A DNA stretch of 13,141 nucleotides, taken from NCBI GenBank assembly GCA_029934195.1, contig JAOZMQ010000043.1, positions 1-13,141 of the forward strand, given 5' to 3'. This DNA is from Candidatus Cloacimonadota bacterium (GTDB lineage: Bacteria; Cloacimonadota; Cloacimonadia; Cloacimonadales; JAOZMQ01). The notes under the pieces are model-generated. The model saw nothing but the letters and a program-made list of their open reading frames with translations, was not told the origin of the DNA and made no database searches. Positions 8,242-13,141 of this stretch are shown piece by piece; within the stretch, counting starts at the first letter, position 1; every line of letters begins with the position of its first letter. The position numbers were made by a program, and so were the translations under genes.

Positions 8242-8902
8242 AAGAATCTCGATAATCTTCTTGTTTTGTATAGCTTTAACTTCTATTTATTCAGAAGAGA
8301 TAAGTTATCGGAAAGCTATATTGAAATCTGCAATTGTTCCTGGTTGGGGTGAAGCTTCGATTGGTTATAAACGGGGATTTGTTTTAATGGCAACAGAAGC
8401 TTTTATTTGGGCTACGAATTTTTATTATAGCGAAGAATCTGATTTAACACATAAAGAATCTTTGGAAATTGCCAACAAATATGCAGGAGCAAATATTTCC
8501 AATAATGATAAGAAATATTTTGATGATGTTGCACGCTATATGAGTAGTAATGTTTATAATGATCCTGAGTTAAAAAAAATCAAAGAAGAAGCTGAAAATC
8601 TTCCTGAAGCTGATCAAGCTCAATACATTATTGATGAAAGTGCATTACGTTTGTATTCAGATGATTTAAGTTGGAAATGGGAAATTGCTGACCATAAATA
8701 TCAATACAAAGTGTTACGTAAGGATTCTCTCGAATATGAAGATATTGCAAAGGCAATGATTGGAGTTGCAGTTCTGAATCGTGCAATTAGTTGTTTCGAT
8801 CTTCTTTTAATAAAGAAAACTGTAAAAAATCAAAATTTGGATTATGGATTCAGATTAGATAAGAAAATGAATCCAAAATTTATTGCTTCCTTCAGATTTT
8901 AG
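8225..8902 (+). CDS. DUF5683-like exported protein, paralog 3
   Basis: Protein of unknown function, 225 aa, third of the trio. Its start overlaps the end of paralog 2 by 17 bases in another frame. The ATG is preceded only by a distant AAGGAA (about 8209), so translation is probably coupled. This start is kept because it gives a good signal peptide (1-23) and the next in-frame Met (55) lies beyond the core. The core is RKAILKSAIVPGWGEASIG (29-47), in which the usual GQxY is replaced by GEAS. The C-terminal block WKWEIADHKYQYKVLRKDS (150-168) then AMIGVAVLNRAISCFDLLL (177-195) aligns closely with paralog 2 (WKW, nine residues, Y, LR.D, LNR..S..D). It ends KFIASFRF. Function unknown. Confidence 0.7.
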   Translation: MSLNFRRISIIFLFCIALTSIYSEEISYRKAILKSAIVPGWGEASIGYKRGFVLMATEAFIWATNFYYSEESDLTHKESLEIANKYAGANISNNDKKYFDDVARYMSSNVYNDPELKKIKEEAENLPEADQAQYIIDESALRLYSDDLSWKWEIADHKYQYKVLRKDSLEYEDIAKAMIGVAVLNRAISCFDLLLIKKTVKNQNLDYGFRLDKKMNPKFIASFRF

Positions 8903-8937
8903 GCATTAAAAAAGACAAGTTTTTTGTTAGGATAAAT

Positions 8938-9726
8938 ATGGAATACGATGTAATTAAAGATAAAGTTTTCACTCTGATAAAAAAGAATTCCATAATGAGA
9001 AGGTTTTTTTATTTTGCTCTTGATGTTTTGTTGCTTCGACAATCTCATGTAAAAAGAGCGATTAACAAGTTTTTCCATAGAAAGGATATAATCTCAATGT
9101 ATGACGGTGGAGCTGGATTTTGCCAGTATTCAGATTATGTACTAAATAATTGGGAAAAATCTCAAATTTTTGCTCTTGATCTTAAAACCAATTATATGGA
9201 ATCTTATTCAGAATATTTGAAAAAAAAGCGTGAAAGATTTCAATATGTTGGTGGAGATCTTACTGAATATCAACCGGATAGAAAATTTGATTTGATTGTT
9301 GCTATTGATATTTTAGAACACATTGAAGATGACATTATTGTTCTCAAAAATTTCCAAGCTTGTTTAAAAAATAAAGGGAAATTAATTATTTCAACTCCAA
9401 GTAATTTTGACGAATCTGCGAAATTTGTGGCTGAACATGTGAGACCCGGATATTCAAAAGAAGAAATTATTACCAAATTAGAAAAAACCGGATTCAGTAT
9501 TGTTGATTTTAAATATACTTATGGATTTTGGGGACATTTGAATTGGTTATTGATGATGAAATTTCCTTTATCTTTATTAAGTAAATGTAAAATTATAGGT
9601 GTTTTTCTACCTTTTTATTATTTATTAGTTTTACCTCTATCAACTGTTTATAAAAAAATTGATTTGATTATTGAAAATAAAATTGGAACAGGAATTCTTG
9701 TTGTTGCTGAATTAAATAAACAATAG
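8938..9726 (+). CDS. Class I SAM-dependent methyltransferase, C-terminally hydrophobic
   Basis: Small-molecule or lipid-type class I (Rossmann-fold) methyltransferase, 262 aa. Motif I is MYDGGAGFCQY (54-64), a DxGxG-type SAM site; the acidic post-I residue is Asp81 (FALDLK); GGDLTEY (105-111) supplies the adenine-contacting acid; motif II is FDLIVAIDILEHIEDD (117-132); and motif III is LKNKGKLIISTPSN (143-156). HVRPGYSKEEI (167-177) and KTGFSIVDF (183-191) resemble Methyltransf_11/23-type proteins. Residues about 198-238 are very hydrophobic (LNWLLMM, IIGVFLPFYYLLVLP), which suggests membrane association and a lipid, quinone or envelope-glycan acceptor. AGGAT at 8930-8934 precedes the ATG. 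It follows the DUF5683 trio by 35 bp. The substrate cannot be deduced. Confidence 0.8.
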   Translation: MEYDVIKDKVFTLIKKNSIMRRFFYFALDVLLLRQSHVKRAINKFFHRKDIISMYDGGAGFCQYSDYVLNNWEKSQIFALDLKTNYMESYSEYLKKKRERFQYVGGDLTEYQPDRKFDLIVAIDILEHIEDDIIVLKNFQACLKNKGKLIISTPSNFDESAKFVAEHVRPGYSKEEIITKLEKTGFSIVDFKYTYGFWGHLNWLLMMKFPLSLLSKCKIIGVFLPFYYLLVLPLSTVYKKIDLIIENKIGTGILVVAELNKQ

Positions 9727-9729
9727 AAA

Positions 9730-9807
9730 AGTAACCATCTTGGTTACTATCTTAACAATGTGACAAAATAATAGTTACTTTCTTAAAATGTAACCAAGAT
9801 GGTTACT
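9730..9807. repeat. GTAACC/GGTTAC inverted-repeat cluster upstream of purD
   Basis: Two short hairpins in opposite orientation. The first is AGTAACCA-TCT-TGGTTACT (9730-9748, perfect 8-bp stem). The second is TGTAACCA-AGA-TGGTTACT (9789-9807, 7-bp core stem), which is the reverse complement of the first except for one terminal base. The two can therefore also pair with each other as an 18-bp stem around a 40-base loop. A third half site, TAGTTACT, lies at 9772-9779. The inner sequences GTTACTATCTTAA (9743-9755) and GTTACTTTCTTAA (9774-9786) are near-identical direct repeats, so the unit looks partly duplicated. The cluster fills most of the 120-bp gap between the methyltransferase and purD. 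It could be a dispersed intergenic repeat, a bidirectional terminator without a strong U-tract, or a binding site controlling purD. Confidence 0.8.
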
Positions 9808-9846
9808 TTCCAAGAATTTCATAAATAACATAACTAAAGGATAAAA

Positions 9847-11112
9847 ATGAATATTCTGATTATTGGCAGCGGTGGACGCGAACATGCTATTGCAGATTCT
9901 TTTAATCGAAGTAGCAAGGTTGAGAAAGTTTTTGTTAGCCCCGGAAACCCCGGAATGAAAAATATAGCAAAACTTGTCTCTTTGCACGGGCTTGATGAAA
10001 TGGAAGCTTTTGTAAAAAATAACAATATTAAAATTGTCTTTATTGGACCGGAACAACCTTTAGCAAATGGACTTAAAGATGAATTAACTGCTCGTGGAAT
10101 TACAGCAATTGGACCCACAAAATCTGCAACAAGATTAGAAAGTAGTAAAACTTTTTCAAAGAAGATGATGAAAAAATACGGAATCCCTACAGCTGAATAT
10201 GCAAGTTTTTCAAATTTTGAAGAAGCAAAAAAATATATTTCTGAATCCAAGCACCCACTTGTTCTAAAAGCAGATGGTTTAGCTGCCGGAAAAGGTGTGA
10301 TAATTTCCAACAATAAAGAAGAAAGTTATCGTGCTTTGACTGAGATAATGAAAGATAAAAAATTTGGAGAATCTGGAAATAAGATTGTAATAGAGGAATT
10401 TTTGGTCGGTTGGGAGGCATCAATTTTTGCTTTTTGTGATGGTGAAAATTTCATTTCTACAGTTTTTTCACAAGATCACAAATCTCTTCTTGATGGTGAC
10501 AAAGGTGTAAATACAGGTGGAATGGGTGCTTTTGCTCCTGTTTTAGAAGCTCAAAAATTTAAAGAAGATGTAGATGAAAATGTTTTTAAAAAAATCCTTG
10601 ATGGAATGAAAAAAGAAAATTCTCCATTTTCTGGTGTTTTATTTGCAGGTTTAATGATCAATGGAAATGATTTTAAAGTATTGGAATTTAATTGTAGATT
10701 TGGAGATCCGGAAACTGAGGTGATTCTTCCATTATTGAAAACCGATTTTGTAGATATTTGTGAGGCTATTAAAAATAAGAAAATAAATAAAATTAATTTA
10801 GAATGGAAAGATAAATTTGCAGTTACTGTTGTTGCCGCTTCCGGTGGTTATCCGGAGAAATATGAAAAAAATCTACCAATTTTTATTCAAGATGGTTTAG
10901 TTTTAAATGATGAAAATAGATTATATTTTGCAGGTGTTAAAGAAGAAAAGAACAAATTATTTACTGCTGGAGGACGTGTATTGATGCTGACTGCTGTTGG
11001 AGATACGCTTAATGAAACGATTGAGCAAGTTTATGAAAATTTAGATAATATTCATTTCGAGAAATTGTTTTACAGAAAAGATATTGGGAAAAGAGATTTA
11101 AGTGAATACTAA
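9847..11112 (+). CDS. purD: Phosphoribosylamine-glycine ligase (GAR synthetase)
   Basis: Cytoplasmic enzyme of de novo purine synthesis: 5-phosphoribosylamine + glycine + ATP gives glycinamide ribonucleotide + ADP + phosphate. It has 421 aa, the normal length for stand-alone PurD. All family signatures are present in order: GSGGREHA (7-14), GPEQPLANG (67-75), the ATP-grasp segment LKADGLAAGKGV (140-151), QDHK...DGDKGVNTGGMGA (209-228), EFNCRFGDPETEV (280-292, metal ligands) and GGRVLML in the C-terminal domain. AAAGG at 9836-9840 is the ribosome site. It is preceded by the GTAACC inverted repeats, which may place its expression under separate control, and is followed after 14 bp by the C25 peptidase gene. 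No fusion to other pur genes and no purine neighbours are present. Confidence 0.97.
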   Translation: MNILIIGSGGREHAIADSFNRSSKVEKVFVSPGNPGMKNIAKLVSLHGLDEMEAFVKNNNIKIVFIGPEQPLANGLKDELTARGITAIGPTKSATRLESSKTFSKKMMKKYGIPTAEYASFSNFEEAKKYISESKHPLVLKADGLAAGKGVIISNNKEESYRALTEIMKDKKFGESGNKIVIEEFLVGWEASIFAFCDGENFISTVFSQDHKSLLDGDKGVNTGGMGAFAPVLEAQKFKEDVDENVFKKILDGMKKENSPFSGVLFAGLMINGNDFKVLEFNCRFGDPETEVILPLLKTDFVDICEAIKNKKINKINLEWKDKFAVTVVAASGGYPEKYEKNLPIFIQDGLVLNDENRLYFAGVKEEKNKLFTAGGRVLMLTAVGDTLNETIEQVYENLDNIHFEKLFYRKDIGKRDLSEY

Positions 11113-11126
11113 ATAAGGGGTTATGA

Positions 11127-13141
11127 ATGATTAAGAGAGGTTTTATTGTACTTTTTCTGCTTATAAGTTTATCCATTTTTGCAGAAGAAGTTTTCAGAGT
11201 CATTGAGATAAATGAGAATTACGTAAAAGTAAAATTTGTTCTTCCGGATTTTATGATTGAAGAGTTAGAAGTAAGAGGAGAAGTATTTCATAAGATTATT
11301 TGCGAAGATGGAAATATTCACTCTAAAGAAGGATTTCCATTATTGCCATATTTTTCAGATATTGTCGGTTTGCCTGTTGATGGCTCAATGAACATGGAAT
11401 TGATTTCAGAAATATCAGAATTCCGCGAAAATATAAATGTTTATCCGGCAGAGGAAATTGATACAGAAAATGAAGCAAGAGGGAGTAATTTCTATAAAAA
11501 TTTTAATGCTTATAGAAGTACTTCTTATTATCCAAGAAATATAGTTGAAAACGGAAATAAAGCTTTTTTGGGTGATAGGCATTTTCAAGGATTTTTGGTA
11601 AATGCTTTTCAATTTAAACCATCAGAGCATAAATTGAAAATTATTAAAGAAGCTGTCATTGGAATTCATATTTCAGGTGACACATCAATAAATAGAGCTT
11701 GGAATGGAAGCACAAATTTTATTGATAAAGCTGGCGATGATTTCTTTATAAATAATCAATTCTCCAAAAAATGGAGAAAAGCGGTTGAATCAGAACCTTA
11801 TACTCCTACAAATAGAAGTACACTTGTAAATGAAATTCAATTAATTGTTCGAGAAAATGGAATCTATAAAATTGATTACGATTATCTTGTTGATTCTGTT
11901 CAAGTTAGGCAGGATTCTCTCAATTTTAATTTAACATTTGATTGGGAAACAGTAGATCCTCATTATTTCGAGCTTTCCGATAAAAATGGTCCTATTCCTA
12001 TAAGATTTGTTGGTGAAAGAGACGCTTCTTTTGATGAAGGTGATTATTTTGAATTTTATGGTGAAAGACACGCAGGAGAGAATTCTTATTATGACGATTA
12101 TACAGAAGAAAATGTATATGTTCTTTCTTATACAGACCATTTTGGTGCAAGAATGGCAGTCGAAAATGCTGGTATAAATAATCTTGAACCTTTAACTTTG
12201 AATGCTTTTCAGGAACATCTCCATATTGAAGAACAGAATTCCTACCAAAAACTCGGATTTTATGGTTATCCAAGTTATGATTTGTATAAAGAAGATATTT
12301 GGTTCTGGAAGAAAATAACCGGTCCTAATAATTTAGATGAAACAGAATTTGTGCTTCATAATCCACTTCTTTCTGCAACCTATCAATTTGATGCAGAAGT
12401 TAGTTTAATGGGATATACGCATGATAAAAATATGAGTACATCAAGTCCAAATCATTCCGCAATAGTTAGTATTCAAACAGCAATAATTGATGATATACAA
12501 TGGTATAATCAAGACGAGCAAATTTTCCGAAGAGAAGGAATCAATAATAGTGTTCTCGCTGATGGTATTAATAAATTATGGGTGATGGTCCCCGGTGATA
12601 CTTATATGGAAAATGAACAAGTTTTGCTGGATTACATTGATATCACATATTGGCGAGAATTTATTGCCTTTGAAGATTATCTGAAATTTTCTAAACCAAA
12701 TGATCCGTTTTATGAATTTGGAACTTATGAATTTGATATTGATAATTTTTCTAATGATAATGTTTCTGTATATAAAATTGGAGCCAGTTATCTTGAAAAC
12801 ATTCAAGTACTTCCGTTTACAGAGACAGGTGGAGCTCCCTTCAGAGTTGTCTTTCAAGATAGAATAAATTCTGATAATGTTGAATATATTGCTGTAACAG
12901 AAGATGAGAAAAAAATACCAATTGATATTAAGATAAATATTCCATCAGATTTAAAAAATCCGGCAACTTTATCAAATTATATAATAATTACAGCAACTGA
13001 TTTTGTTGACGATGAAGGAACTCTTCTTTTTAAAGAAACTTGGGAGCAATATGGGCAACAGGTTTATGGTAAAGATATACGAGTTGAAATTGTTGACCAA
13101 CAAGATATGGATGTATCTAATGGTCAAACCGGCGAAATTAT
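11127..13141 (+). CDS. Gingipain/PorU-like C25 cysteine peptidase, N-terminal part (truncated by window end)
   Basis: Open reading frame of 671 codons still open at the window edge. Residues 1-19 form a signal peptide. Residues about 22-180 resemble the C25 propeptide (GFPLLPYFSDIVGLPVDG at 69-86). A long beta-rich region follows with features of PorU-type proteins: GIYKIDYDYL (245-254) and GDYFEFYG (305-312). The C25 catalytic domain begins near NYIIIT (617-622) and continues through VYGKDIRVEIVDQQDM (646-661); the catalytic His and Cys would lie beyond the window. A 600-residue extension before the peptidase domain and a porV gene nearby favour the T9SS sortase PorU, but Cloacimonadota-type genomes may encode several C25 peptidases. 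AAGGGG (11115-11120) is the ribosome site; an upstream ATG at 11123 meets a stop after three codons, and an in-frame TGA at 11124 fixes the start at 11127. Confidence 0.82.
   Translation, partial: MIKRGFIVLFLLISLSIFAEEVFRVIEINENYVKVKFVLPDFMIEELEVRGEVFHKIICEDGNIHSKEGFPLLPYFSDIVGLPVDGSMNMELISEISEFRENINVYPAEEIDTENEARGSNFYKNFNAYRSTSYYPRNIVENGNKAFLGDRHFQGFLVNAFQFKPSEHKLKIIKEAVIGIHISGDTSINRAWNGSTNFIDKAGDDFFINNQFSKKWRKAVESEPYTPTNRSTLVNEIQLIVRENGIYKIDYDYLVDSVQVRQDSLNFNLTFDWETVDPHYFELSDKNGPIPIRFVGERDASFDEGDYFEFYGERHAGENSYYDDYTEENVYVLSYTDHFGARMAVENAGINNLEPLTLNAFQEHLHIEEQNSYQKLGFYGYPSYDLYKEDIWFWKKITGPNNLDETEFVLHNPLLSATYQFDAEVSLMGYTHDKNMSTSSPNHSAIVSIQTAIIDDIQWYNQDEQIFRREGINNSVLADGINKLWVMVPGDTYMENEQVLLDYIDITYWREFIAFEDYLKFSKPNDPFYEFGTYEFDIDNFSNDNVSVYKIGASYLENIQVLPFTETGGAPFRVVFQDRINSDNVEYIAVTEDEKKIPIDIKINIPSDLKNPATLSNYIIITATDFVDDEGTLLFKETWEQYGQQVYGKDIRVEIVDQQDMDVSNGQTGEI

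Noticed and set aside
8906..8926. AAAAAA-GACAAG-TTTTTT hairpin after DUF5683 paralog 3 as a terminator
   Set aside because: The stem is six A:T pairs only and too weak; the next gene starts 35 bp after the stop with its own ribosome site, consistent with continued transcription.
9834..10313. 159-codon open frame on the minus strand inside purD
   Set aside because: It lies opposite a fully conserved purD and has no recognisable motif or ribosome site; it is a shadow of the coding strand.

Overview
The window is strongly AT-rich (by eye about one third G+C) and comes from a Gram-negative bacterium with an outer membrane and a type IX secretion (T9SS/Por) pathway. The signs are a PorV-family outer-membrane protein, two large secreted enzymes that end in T9SS type A sorting domains (YPNP-type motifs near the C-terminus), and the N-terminal part of a gingipain/PorU-like C25 cysteine peptidase. 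This set points to the Fibrobacterota-Chlorobiota-Bacteroidota (FCB) superphylum. An uncultured relative such as Cloacimonadota or Delongbacteria fits best, but the lineage is inferred and no phylogenetic marker here settles it.

Layout. Positions 20-1768 on the minus strand hold a secreted endonuclease/exonuclease/phosphatase-fold (EEP) enzyme with an N-terminal OB-like region and a sorting domain. A divergent intergenic region follows (1769-1966, about 200 bp), then a class II tRNA-Leu(CAA) gene with encoded CCA on the plus strand. From 2175 to the window end every gene is on the plus strand and tightly packed: porV; a 1091-aa M6-type metallopeptidase with a sorting domain, whose start codon directly follows the porV stop; three tandem, diverged DUF5683-like small exported proteins; a class I SAM-dependent methyltransferase with a hydrophobic C-terminal segment; purD (GAR synthetase); and a C25 peptidase gene cut off by the window edge just as its catalytic domain begins. 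The only sizeable gap in this run (9727-9846) contains a cluster of GTAACC/GGTTAC inverted repeats.

How the genes may work together. In Bacteroidota, PorV shuttles T9SS substrates in the outer membrane to the PorU sortase, a C25-family protein, which removes the sorting domain. Here a PorV-like protein, two apparent cargo enzymes and a PorU-like protein lie within 13 kb, so the window reads as a secretion and surface-attachment neighbourhood. The three DUF5683 paralogs between M6 and the methyltransferase have no assigned role. They share two conserved segments, have signal peptides and all end in Phe, and they are the best candidates here for an undescribed component. The methyltransferase and purD look like ordinary passengers. 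No mobile elements, CRISPR arrays or rRNA genes were seen, and no gene-free stretch exceeds 300 bases.
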